Shown: positions 15,941 through 22,062, counted from the first letter of the stretch. The stretch: DNA of 22,583 bases from SG8-4 sp964562575 (GCA_964562575.1 CAZLTY010000050.1:1-22583), one strand, 5' to 3'. The notes: a model not told the origin generated them from the letters alone. Numbers and translations are program-made.

Positions 15941-16045
15941 TGTACAGTGCTCCTGATCGAAAATTCCCGCTCTTGCGCGGGTAAGTGGCTTTGCAATAAC
16001 ACGTTACGGTTCTGCTCGCGGGAATCTACTACCCCAAAGGGTATA
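15941..16045 (-). promoter_or_regulatory. Conserved structured leader, copy A, upstream of ugd
   Basis: Read on the minus strand, this leader matches the plus-strand sequence 19168-19272 at roughly four of five positions by eye, with equal length (108 nt including the ATG). From 5' to 3' it has a hairpin TACCC-TTTG-GGGTA, a GATTCCCGC segment, an invariant CCCGCGCAAGA, then GCGGGAATTTTC and the ribosome site AGGAGC before the ATG. The GCGGG strand can pair with either upstream C-rich segment, giving two exclusive folds. I match it to no known riboswitch. Because a NusG paralogue is encoded just upstream, it may be the recruitment or control site for that protein. Confidence 0.75.
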
Positions 16046-16086
16046 CCAGCTCCCGTTCTTGACTTCGCCTAGAGCGACGAATTCGC

Positions 16087-16635
16087 TCAATCGAGAGTCT
16101 CTATCATGTCCAGGTCTATCTCAACGCTCGCCGCCTGGCCGAGCATGTCCACCTGTAGCACCAGTCGCATAGCGCCTCTTGTCCGGACGACGACACCTTC
16201 TAATCCAAGTAATGGTCCGGCAGTGACGCGGCACTTCTGGCCCGTCTTGACATACTTGTGCGGCATCAGCGGCGCGCCGGCTCTGAGGGCCTGCTCAATT
16301 TGGAGCAGCTCCTTTATGAACCTCTCCTGGTCGGTGACCTCGATCACATTTGCCACGCGATCCGTTCGTAGAAGTTCGAGGCGGTCGCCCTCTTTGCCGC
16401 AACAGAACAGGTATCCGGCGAAAAGAGGCAGCAGTGATCGTGTCGTTCTTCGGCTCTTGCGCCGAACCTTCCAGCCCATCGGAAGAAAGTAGCTTACTCC
16501 TCTTCGGATCAAATCCTGGGCGAGGGCCTTTTCGTTCCGGCTCTTAGTGTGGGCGACCCACCATTCGCCGGCAAAATCGGTAATCGATTCGGCTGCGGGC
16601 CACGTCATCGGGGGATTTTCACTTACTTTAAGCAA
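16087..16635 (-). CDS. Specialised NusG paralogue (RfaH/LoaP/UpxY-like antitermination factor)
   Basis: Predicted 182-residue protein with an N-terminal NGN domain (about 24-115: EWWVAHTKSRNEKALAQDLIRRGVSYFLPMGW, LLPLFAGYLFCC) and a C-terminal KOW domain (about 128-180: VKTGQKCRVTAGPLLGLEGVVVRT). The PLFAGYLF and KSRNEKALA signatures match NusG homologues found inside polysaccharide and antibiotic clusters, which modify RNA polymerase so that it reads through terminators in long operons. The likely start is TTG 16635 with AGGA 7 nt upstream; ATG 16608 is the alternative and has a weak ribosome site. It lies 10 nt after the aminotransferase stop and directly upstream of leader copy A. The target sites are not proven; the two conserved leaders are the obvious candidates. 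Confidence 0.9.
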   Translation of the reverse strand: MLKVSENPPMTWPAAESITDFAGEWWVAHTKSRNEKALAQDLIRRGVSYFLPMGWKVRRKSRRTTRSLLPLFAGYLFCCGKEGDRLELLRTDRVANVIEVTDQERFIKELLQIEQALRAGAPLMPHKYVKTGQKCRVTAGPLLGLEGVVVRTRGAMRLVLQVDMLGQAASVEIDLDMIETLD

Positions 16636-16645
16636 ATTTGTCGTC

Positions 16646-17752
16646 CTAACTTATACCGTAATACTCAAGAACCATCCCAGCAACATGCTCGATCTTCTCC
16701 GGTGACAGTTCCGGGTAGACCGGCAGCGACAGAACCGCGTTACAAAGCCTCTCGGCGATCGGCAGGTCACCCTGTTTGTAGTCCAGCTCGCCGAAGCAGT
16801 CCTGCAGGTGCAGGGGCTTGGGGTAAAACACGGCCGAACCGATCTGGTTCTCGGCCAAAAATTTTTGCAGCTTATCTCTTTCGGGCACGGTCACGGTGTA
16901 CTGATGATAGATGCTCACGTTGCCTGTGTCAATCTTGGGTGTCTCGACCGGCGAATCGGCAAAGAGACTGTCATAAAGAGCAGCGTTTTGCCTGCGTTTG
17001 TCGTTCCAGCTATCGAGGTACTTGAGTTTGACGCCGAGAACCGCACCCTGAATGCCGTCCAGGCGGAAGTTGCCGCCAATGATCTTGTAGAAGTACACCG
17101 GACCTTGGCCGTGGTTACGGAGTATCTTGATCTTCTCAGCGATATCTTCGCTGTTGGTGGTTACCAGACCGCCATCACCGAAACAACCGAGGTTCTTTGT
17201 AGGGTAAAACGAAAAGCACCCACAGTCACCGAAGTTGCCCGCTGTTGTGCCGTTGCGGCTGGCGCCTATTGCCTGGGCCGCGTCCTCGATGACGGCCAGA
17301 TTGTGCCGTCGGGCAATCTCATTGACAGCGTTCATATCAGCTATCTGCCCATACAGATGGACCGGAACAATCGCTTTTGTCTTTTCGGTTATCTTCTCTT
17401 CGATTGCAGCCGGGTCAATGTTGAATGAGTCCGGATCGACATCAACGAAGACCGGCTTTGCGCCGACTCTCACGATAGAACCGGCAGTTGCGAAAAATGT
17501 GAAGGCAGTTGTGATGACCTCGTCACCCGGCTTGACTCCAAGGGCCATCAGGCTGACAAGCAGGGCGTCGGTTCCGCTTGAGACGCCGATTGCGAATTTA
17601 CTGTTGCAATACGCGGCGACATTCTCTTCAAACTCGGCGACAGCCGGGCCGAGAGCAAAAAACTGACTCTCACAGACCCTGTCTATCGCCTGGGCGACCT
17701 CATCTCTTATGGCTGCATACTGCAGCTTCAAATCCAAAAGTGGGACCTGCAC
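16646..17752 (-). CDS. DegT/DnrJ/EryC1/StrS-family sugar aminotransferase (WbpE-like)
   Basis: PLP-dependent enzyme of 368 residues that transfers an amino group to a keto-sugar nucleotide. Visible signatures are SSGTDALLVSLMALGV, VIEDAAQAIGA (Asp157 for the pyridine nitrogen), FSFYPTKNLGCFGDGG with the Schiff-base Lys186, and GNFRLDGIQGAVLGVKLKYLD. Next to a WbpA-like dehydrogenase it fits the step that makes UDP-2-acetamido-3-amino-glucuronate; the oxidase (WbpB) and acetyltransferase (WbpD) needed for the full route are not in this window. GTG 17752 is preferred over GTG 17758 because GAGGAG lies 5 nt before it but abuts the earlier codon. It starts 19 nt after the dehydrogenase stop. Confidence 0.93.
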   Translation of the reverse strand: MQVPLLDLKLQYAAIRDEVAQAIDRVCESQFFALGPAVAEFEENVAAYCNSKFAIGVSSGTDALLVSLMALGVKPGDEVITTAFTFFATAGSIVRVGAKPVFVDVDPDSFNIDPAAIEEKITEKTKAIVPVHLYGQIADMNAVNEIARRHNLAVIEDAAQAIGASRNGTTAGNFGDCGCFSFYPTKNLGCFGDGGLVTTNSEDIAEKIKILRNHGQGPVYFYKIIGGNFRLDGIQGAVLGVKLKYLDSWNDKRRQNAALYDSLFADSPVETPKIDTGNVSIYHQYTVTVPERDKLQKFLAENQIGSAVFYPKPLHLQDCFGELDYKQGDLPIAERLCNAVLSLPVYPELSPEKIEHVAGMVLEYYGIS

Positions 17753-17771
17753 TGACACTCCTCTTGAAGTA

Positions 17772-19085
17772 TTACGCCTTTACGACTTTCTTGCCTGTTC
17801 CGCGAATCCCCGCCGTTGCGTTTCGGGCGTCGATAACGAGCTTAGCGTTCTTAACAATCCAAGTGTAATCATAGTCACTGTGGTCGGTTGCGATCAAAAC
17901 CACGTCGTAGCCGGCCAGCATTTTTGCCGACAATTTCTTACTGGCCATCTTCAGGTCGTGTTTTCGCTGCCTGTGTGTCTTCGCAATGAACGGGTCGTTA
18001 TAATCGACCTTTGCGCCTTTTTCCCGCAACAGCTCGATAAGTTCAATCGAGGGGGACTCTCGCAAATCGTCGATGTCTTTCTTGTAGGCCAGGCCCAGTA
18101 CGAGCACCTTGGAACCCTTGAGGCTCTTGCTGTGTTCATTCAGCGCCTCCATGGTTTTCGTGACGACATAGCGAGGCATGCCGGTGTTGATCTCACCGGC
18201 CAGTTCGATGAACCGGGTCGGCATACCGTACTGCCGGGCCTTCCACGTCAAATAAAACGGGTCGATCGGTATGCAGTGGCCCCCGAGTCCCGGCCCCGGA
18301 TAAAAGGCCTTGAAGCCAAACGGCTTTGTGCTTGCGGCGCCGATGACCTCCCAGACATCGATGCCCATTTTGTCAAAGACCACCTTCAGCTCGTTGACCA
18401 TAGCGATATTCACGCAGCGATAGATATTCTCGAGGATCTTTGCGGCCTCAGCGGCCTCGAGACTCGATACGGGGATCGTCCGGACTATGGCCGCGTTGTA
18501 AAGTTGGCAGGCCATTTTACAGCATGTTCTTGTCAGCCCGCCGACAACCTTCGGGATGGTCTTCGTGGTAAAATCCTTGTTGCCGGGATCCTCACGCTCG
18601 GGCGAATAAGCCAGATGGAAATCCTTACCGGCTTTGAGGCCCGAACTTTCGAGAATAGGGGCCATGAGCTCGTTCGTGGTGCCGGGGTACGTTGTGCTCT
18701 CGAGAACGACTAGCTGGCCCGGCTTGAGGTACTTTGCGATGGTTTCTGTGCTTCCGATAACGAACTGCATGTCCGGTTCGCGGTTCTCGGTCAGTGGGGT
18801 CGGCACGCAAATCAATATAGCGTCGACCGTTTTGAGGCGAGCCATGCTAGTAGTGGCGCTGAACAGACCCGTTTTAATCATGTTCTTGACTTGGGAGTGG
18901 GGGACGTGCTTGATGATACTGCGGCCGGAATTCAGAATCCTGACCTTCTTGTCGTCTACGTCGAAACCGACTACCTTCAGGCCCGCCGCAGCAAACTCTC
19001 TTGCCAGAGGCAGACCCACGTAGCCGAGTCCCATGACCCCGACGACAACTTCCTTGTTTTCGACTTTCTTCTCCCACTGACTCAT
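17772..19085 (-). CDS. wbpA: Nucleotide-sugar 6-dehydrogenase, WbpA-type (probable UDP-GlcNAc 6-dehydrogenase)
   Basis: NAD-dependent dehydrogenase of 437 residues, of a different branch from the ugd product. Signatures are MGLGYVGLPLAREFAAAGL, CVPTPLTENREPDM, ESTTYPGTT, AYSPEREDPGN, and PGPGLGGHCIPIDPFYLTWKA with catalytic Cys271. The GGHCIPIDP form and the YPGTT/SPEREDPGN wording are typical of UDP-N-acetylglucosamine dehydrogenases (WbpA), although UDP-ManNAc dehydrogenase is possible. ATG 19085 with AGGG 8 nt before it is preferred over TTG 19091. It is the first gene of the minus-strand sugar operon and has its own strong promoter at 19119-19147. Confidence 0.93.
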   Translation of the reverse strand: MSQWEKKVENKEVVVGVMGLGYVGLPLAREFAAAGLKVVGFDVDDKKVRILNSGRSIIKHVPHSQVKNMIKTGLFSATTSMARLKTVDAILICVPTPLTENREPDMQFVIGSTETIAKYLKPGQLVVLESTTYPGTTNELMAPILESSGLKAGKDFHLAYSPEREDPGNKDFTTKTIPKVVGGLTRTCCKMACQLYNAAIVRTIPVSSLEAAEAAKILENIYRCVNIAMVNELKVVFDKMGIDVWEVIGAASTKPFGFKAFYPGPGLGGHCIPIDPFYLTWKARQYGMPTRFIELAGEINTGMPRYVVTKTMEALNEHSKSLKGSKVLVLGLAYKKDIDDLRESPSIELIELLREKGAKVDYNDPFIAKTHRQRKHDLKMASKKLSAKMLAGYDVVLIATDHSDYDYTWIVKNAKLVIDARNATAGIRGTGKKVVKA

Positions 19086-19118
19086 ACACAATACCCTTTC
19101 GTCAAACGAGCGCAGGGG

Positions 19119-19147
19119 AGTTTACAGCTAAACGGCAAAAATGTCAA
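19119..19147 (-). promoter_or_regulatory. Strong sigma-70 promoter of the polysaccharide operon
   Basis: On the minus strand a perfect -35 TTGACA (19142-19147) is followed after exactly 17 nt by -10 TAAACT (19119-19124, four of six consensus positions). Transcription would begin near 19112, leaving about 27 nt before the wbpA-like ATG. The divergent leader copy B starts 20 nt away on the other strand. Confidence 0.72.
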
Positions 19148-19167
19148 AACAATTGAGGATACATAAT

Positions 19168-19272
19168 TATACCCTTGAAGGGTAGTAAATTCCCGCGAGC
19201 AAGATCATAAACTACTATTGTTAAGCCGCCTACCCGCGCAAGAACGGGAATTTTCAATCCGGAGCATTATAT
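19168..19272 (+). promoter_or_regulatory. Conserved structured leader, copy B, upstream of the ATP-grasp gene
   Basis: Plus-strand sequence homologous to leader copy A, of identical length to its ATG at 19273. It has a hairpin TACCCTT-G-AAGGGTA, an AAATTCCCG segment, the invariant CCCGCGCAAGA, CGGGAATTTTC and a CGGAGC ribosome site. The stem AAATTCCCG/CGGGAATTT is a perfect 9 bp; the same position in copy A has a G.U in place of the A-U pair, a change that keeps pairing. The alternative hairpin CCCG/CGGG around CGCAAGAA competes for the same strand. No known riboswitch class is recognised. Confidence 0.75.
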
Positions 19273-19317
19273 ATGTTGACTATCTGGCCCTTTGAATTGA
19301 GAATCTGCTGTTATTGA
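19273..19317 (+). CDS. Putative 14-residue leader peptide coupled to the ATP-grasp gene
   Basis: The ATG that ends leader copy B (the same position as the ugd start in copy A) opens a 14-codon frame, MLTIWPFELRICCY. Its TGA overlaps the TTG from which the ATP-grasp frame can start. It has a CGGAG ribosome site. Reinitiation at the overlap would couple the two. It may equally be the remnant of an original gene start separated from its body by rearrangement. Confidence 0.35.
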   Translation: MLTIWPFELRICCY

Positions 19318-20354
19318 AAATAACTGCCCAAAAGAAACTGGCTGGCTGGGAAAAAATCGAAAACCGAAGATCGACAATCGCAGATGGTTTCAATGTTCTC
19401 TTCACGTGCATAGGCAGACGCGTCTCGCTGCTCCGGAGCTTTCGAAGAGCGGCGGCACAATTGAAGATAGGTGCCGCATTTCTCGGCACTGAGACCACCG
19501 AGCTAAGCTCCGCCCTGCAACTGTGTGACGGACGCTTTCTGGTCAAGCCGACTACCCACCGCGGTTATATCAGCCAGTTGCTGTCGATTGTCAAGGCCAA
19601 CAGCGTGAAGCTGCTCGTGCCCACGGTCGATCTGGACCTCAAGAGCCTGGCGCGAAACGAGCCAAGATTTGCGGCGGCCGGCTGCCGTGTGCTTGTCTCA
19701 AGTCCGGATGTGATCGATATTTGCCAGGACAAGAGGAAAACGTACCGATTCCTGGTCAAGAATGGCTTTGACGCCACGATCACCATGAGCGTTCGCTCGG
19801 TACTTTCGAAGAAAAAGATCAACTGGCCCTGTTTTCTCAAGCCCTGGGACGGCTCTGCCGGCAGAGGAAATGCCGTCGCAACCAATCGCAAAGAGCTGTT
19901 GTTCTACGCCAGGAGGATACCGAACGTCATCTGCCAGGAGTTTGTCGAGGGCACCGAATTCACGTGCGACGCCTACGTCGACTTTGACATGAAAGTCCGC
20001 TGCGTTGTGCCAAGAAGACGCATCGAGGTGCGGGCCGGAGAGATGAGCAAGGGCCAGGTGGCCATGAAAGGTCGCATAATGGATGAGGCCGCCGCTTTGG
20101 TCGAGAAACTCGGAGCCGGGCCGGGCGTAATCACTCTGCAGCTTTTTCTTACAGACGACGACAAAGTGAAATTCATCGAGATAAATCCCCGTTTCGGAGG
20201 CGGCGCGCCACTGTCGATCAAGGCCGGCGCCAACTTCCCCAAGTGGATACTGCAGGAACTGGCCGGCCGAAAAACCAACATCCGCCCGGACGGCTTCAAA
20301 GACGGCTTAACCATGCTCCGCTACGACAGCGAGGTCTGGCTCGAAGGTTCCTGA
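19314..20354 (+). CDS. ATP-grasp domain protein (carbamoyl-phosphate-synthase-like ligase)
   Basis: Predicted protein of 346 residues if read from TTG 19314. The recognisable fold begins near residue 27 with NVLFTCIGRRVSLLRSFRRA (a pre-ATP-grasp domain), followed by ATP-grasp signatures: FLKPWDGSAGRGN (174-186), CQEFVEGTEFTCDAY, and the metal-binding FIEINPRFGGGAPLSIKAG (287-305). Such ligases join a carboxylate to an amine or similar nucleophile using ATP and occur in many cell-surface polysaccharide loci. The first 26 residues look foreign: four heptamers at 19356-19383 encode IENRRSTIA, and no ATG or GTG start with a ribosome site exists in frame near the domain start. The substrate is unknown. 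It is divergent from the sugar operon but carries the same leader. Confidence 0.85.
   Translation: MKITAQKKLAGWEKIENRRSTIADGFNVLFTCIGRRVSLLRSFRRAAAQLKIGAAFLGTETTELSSALQLCDGRFLVKPTTHRGYISQLLSIVKANSVKLLVPTVDLDLKSLARNEPRFAAAGCRVLVSSPDVIDICQDKRKTYRFLVKNGFDATITMSVRSVLSKKKINWPCFLKPWDGSAGRGNAVATNRKELLFYARRIPNVICQEFVEGTEFTCDAYVDFDMKVRCVVPRRRIEVRAGEMSKGQVAMKGRIMDEAAALVEKLGAGPGVITLQLFLTDDDKVKFIEINPRFGGGAPLSIKAGANFPKWILQELAGRKTNIRPDGFKDGLTMLRYDSEVWLEGS
19356..19383 (+). repeat. Four degenerate tandem heptamers inside the ATP-grasp 5' region
   Basis: Four successive 7-mers (ATCGAAA, ACCGAAG, ATCGACA, ATCGCAG) in strict 7-nt phase. Read on the other strand they are TTTCGAT-like, related to the TTCGATA units at 21594-21607. 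They are translated in frame as part of the predicted N-terminal extension. Confidence 0.6.
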
Positions 20355-20373
20355 CGACAGGGCTGGGTCTCTT

Positions 20374-20401
20374 GATCATTCATCATTAATCACTAGTCAT
20401 T
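20374..20401 (+). repeat. Four degenerate tandem heptamers at the manA stop codon
   Basis: Four successive 7-mers (GATCATT, CATCATT, AATCACT, AGTCATT) in strict phase, filling most of the 46-nt gap between the convergent ATP-grasp and manA genes. The array runs to the first base of the manA stop (20401-20403). Confidence 0.55.
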
Positions 20402-21357
20402 TACAGCGTTACCGTCAGGTACTGCGTGTCGTCGGCAAACCGCATCGCTCCTTCGAAGGTGGCTGGCACCAGGACACAATCGCCGGCGCCGAATTCCACG
20501 GGCTCGGCCTCGGCCGCGAGGATTGTCCCAAGGCCCGACAGGAAGATAAGCGTTTTCATCTTACCGGATGACAGGAGAACCTCGCAGTCTTTGCCCTGAT
20601 GGCCCTTGTCTATCTTGAAGTACTCGCAGTCGACCAGTCGGCCAATCGTCGCCACCGGCAAGTCATCGGGGGACTGATCGAATTGAATGCTTTCCAAGGC
20701 CTGCTCGATGTGCAGCTCTCTGGCGTTTCCCGCGTCGTCGAGCCTGTTCCAGTCGAATACGCGATACGTCGTATCCGAAGGCGTCTGAATCTCCGCTATC
20801 AGTAAGCCCCGGCCGATCGCGTGAGCGGTCCCGGCGGGGAGAAAATGACACTCGCCGGCGCCTACCGGTACCGTGACGAGCAGATCGGCTACAGTGCCGT
20901 CTTCTATCGCCCGTGCAAATTGCTCTTTCGTGACACCGTCTTTGAGCCCCTTGTAGATAACCGCGCCGGGCGCCGCCGAGATGACATACCAGCACTCGGT
21001 CTTGGGCTCGCCCTGGCCCGTTCGCCGGCATGTCTCCGGGTCGGGATGAACCTGCACGCTCAGAACGTCCTCGGCGTCCAGAATCTTGATCAGCAGCGGA
21101 AACGGCGCCGGGAAATTCGCGTCTCCGGCTATCTCTTTCGCATATTTCTCAATCGCTTCGCGAATAGTCTGGCCGGCCAATTCGCCACCTGCAATCACGG
21201 ACTTGTCCTCCGGTAGATCGGCCAACTCCCAGCTCTCGCCGATCCTTTCACCGGCAGGGAGTTCTTTGCCAAAGATCTCTTGCAGCTTCCTTCCCCCCCA
21301 AATCCGCTGCTTGTAAATCGGCCTAAATTTCAATGGATACGCTTCCATACAGTCCAT
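20401..21357 (-). CDS. manA: Class I mannose-6-phosphate isomerase
   Basis: Zinc-dependent cupin isomerase that interconverts mannose-6-phosphate and fructose-6-phosphate, the entry to GDP-mannose for polysaccharide. Visible are YPLKFRPIYKQRIWGG at the N-terminus and the zinc-ligand segments VQVHPD (Gln and His), KTECWYV (Glu) and LPAGTAHAIGRG (His), then AEIQTPSDTTYRVFDWNR. About 318 residues from ATG 21357, the usual short-form length. The start is uncertain: ATG 21348 fits the family start best, ATG 21357 is just upstream, and ATG 21372 sits too close to its GAGGGG. It lies convergent to the ATP-grasp gene. Confidence 0.92.
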   Translation of the reverse strand: MDCMEAYPLKFRPIYKQRIWGGRKLQEIFGKELPAGERIGESWELADLPEDKSVIAGGELAGQTIREAIEKYAKEIAGDANFPAPFPLLIKILDAEDVLSVQVHPDPETCRRTGQGEPKTECWYVISAAPGAVIYKGLKDGVTKEQFARAIEDGTVADLLVTVPVGAGECHFLPAGTAHAIGRGLLIAEIQTPSDTTYRVFDWNRLDDAGNARELHIEQALESIQFDQSPDDLPVATIGRLVDCEYFKIDKGHQGKDCEVLLSSGKMKTLIFLSGLGTILAAEAEPVEFGAGDCVLVPATFEGAMRFADDTQYLTVTL

Positions 21358-21426
21358 TCTAATCTCAACCATTCCCCTCGTCCAATCCAATTCCAGCAAT
21401 GCCGTTTCGAATTCCTCTGAGGTTGC

Positions 21427-21469
21427 CCCGTTCGGCTTAGCTCAGGGCAGGCTCCGAACCCATTCGGCC
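21427..21469 (-). repeat. Left arm of an inverted repeat flanking the heptamer arrays
   Basis: Its reverse complement begins GGCCGAATGG and ends AAGCCGAACGGG. It matches 21803-21839 on the plus strand over almost the whole arm, apart from an extra five or so bases in the middle (TTCGGA region) and four substitutions. The core resembles the CTGAGCGAAGCCGAA type of dispersed bacterial repeat. Confidence 0.6.
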
Positions 21470-21471
21470 TT

Positions 21472-21502
21472 TTTAGGGTTTAGGGTTTAGCGTTTAGAGT
21501 TT
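21472..21502 (+). repeat. TTTAGGG-type heptamer array (telomere-like)
   Basis: Two perfect TTTAGGG units followed by TTTAGCG, TTTAGAG and a final TTT in strict 7-nt phase. The unit equals the plant telomere repeat, but here it is a four-unit array with decay inside a bacterial intergenic gap. Confidence 0.7.
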
Positions 21503-21517
21503 CCGGCCAAAGGCCGG
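21503..21517. repeat. Perfect GC-rich hairpin
   Basis: CCGGCC and GGCCGG separated by AAA form a perfect 6-bp stem with a 3-nt loop, directly after the TTTAGGG array. A T-run lies 13 nt later on the plus strand, too far away for a standard terminator. Confidence 0.5.
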
Positions 21518-21553
21518 CAGATTGGCTTTGTTTTTTCAACTGGCCCATAGCCA

Positions 21554-21754
21554 CCAAGGCACTAAGGCACACTTCGACATTGGATGTTCCTTGTTCGATA
21601 TTCGATATTCCAACGCTCTTTGCCTCCCTTTCGCCTTTCACCTTTCACCTTTTACCTTTTACCTTTTTACTTCTTACTTTACACTTGTCCCTTGTCCCTC
21701 CTGTATTCTGTCATTTCCTATCCGCTCCACGCTCCACGCTATCCGCTATACGCT
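21554..21754 (+). repeat. Drifting heptamer array (about 26 consecutive 7-mers) with an octamer doublet at its left end
   Basis: After two octamers (CCAAGGCA, CTAAGGCA) the sequence from 21573 to 21754 can be cut into 7-mers in one fixed phase. Adjacent units are identical or differ by one or two bases: TTCGATA twice (21594-21607), TTTCACC twice (21636-21649), TTTTACC twice (21650-21663), TTGTCCC twice (21685-21698), CCACGCT twice (21727-21740). The unit changes gradually along the array, while the 7-nt period is kept. It resembles the short tandemly repeated heptanucleotides of heterocystous cyanobacteria in type, but not in sequence. Confidence 0.75.
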
Positions 21755-21802
21755 AATAGAGAAATCTATATTAGATGCTGGATGTCGGAGCATCGCGCGA
21801 CG

Positions 21803-21839
21803 GGCCGAATGGCGCCTGCTCTAAGCGAAGCCGAACGAG
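21803..21839 (+). repeat. Right arm of the inverted repeat flanking the heptamer arrays
   Basis: Plus-strand counterpart of 21427-21469, starting GGCCGAATGG and ending AAGCCGAACGAG. The two arms enclose about 330 bases that consist mostly of short tandem repeats. Confidence 0.6.
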
Positions 21840-21917
21840 CCAGGCTTGACAATGATTAAGTAAGCATGGTGTCAATGTAAATGCCGATGGCTAACAAAGC
21901 AACCCAAATATAGTTCA

Positions 21918-21933
21918 CTGGGGCTACCCCCAG
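21918..21933. repeat. Perfect 6-bp hairpin
   Basis: CTGGGG and CCCCAG separated by CTAC form a perfect stem. There is no T-tract after it, so it is not a standard terminator. Function unknown. Confidence 0.35.
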
Positions 21934-21989
21934 ATTGTGCCCACAGGTCAGATTTCTGGAGATCGCGCTTTAAATCGGCCCTTAGAGTG

Positions 21990-21998
21990 TGCTACAAT
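21990..21998 (+). promoter_or_regulatory. Extended -10 promoter of the pseudopilin-like gene
   Basis: TGCTACAAT matches the extended -10 (TGnTATAAT) at all but one base. A weak -35 (TTTAAA, 21969-21974) lies 18 nt upstream. Transcription would start near 22005, giving a leader of about 84 nt. Confidence 0.5.
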
Positions 21999-22027
21999 GG
22001 TCTTAAGAGAAGTGCCGCCAAGACCAT
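21997..22027. promoter_or_regulatory. Perfect 8-bp inverted repeat overlapping the promoter (operator or leader hairpin)
   Basis: ATGGTCTT (21997-22004) and AAGACCAT (22020-22027) are perfect reverse complements, 15 nt apart. The left arm overlaps the last two bases of the -10 element and the predicted start site, which is a usual place for a repressor site. Confidence 0.45.
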
Positions 22028-22062
22028 CATCTCCGGTGAGTAGAGTGTCCGGGTTAGAAAGG

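Noticed and set aside
15951..15980. Strong Rho-independent terminator within leader copy A
   Set aside because: The stem CCCGC/GCGGG is only 5 bp and is followed by AATTTT then mixed bases, too weak to call a terminator; it is kept as a possible attenuator element only.
17709..18713. Plus-strand open frame of 334 codons
   Set aside because: Antisense to the WbpA-like dehydrogenase, which carries the complete family signatures.
21472..21754. CRISPR array
   Set aside because: Units are only 7-8 nt, tandem without spacers, and no cas genes are present.
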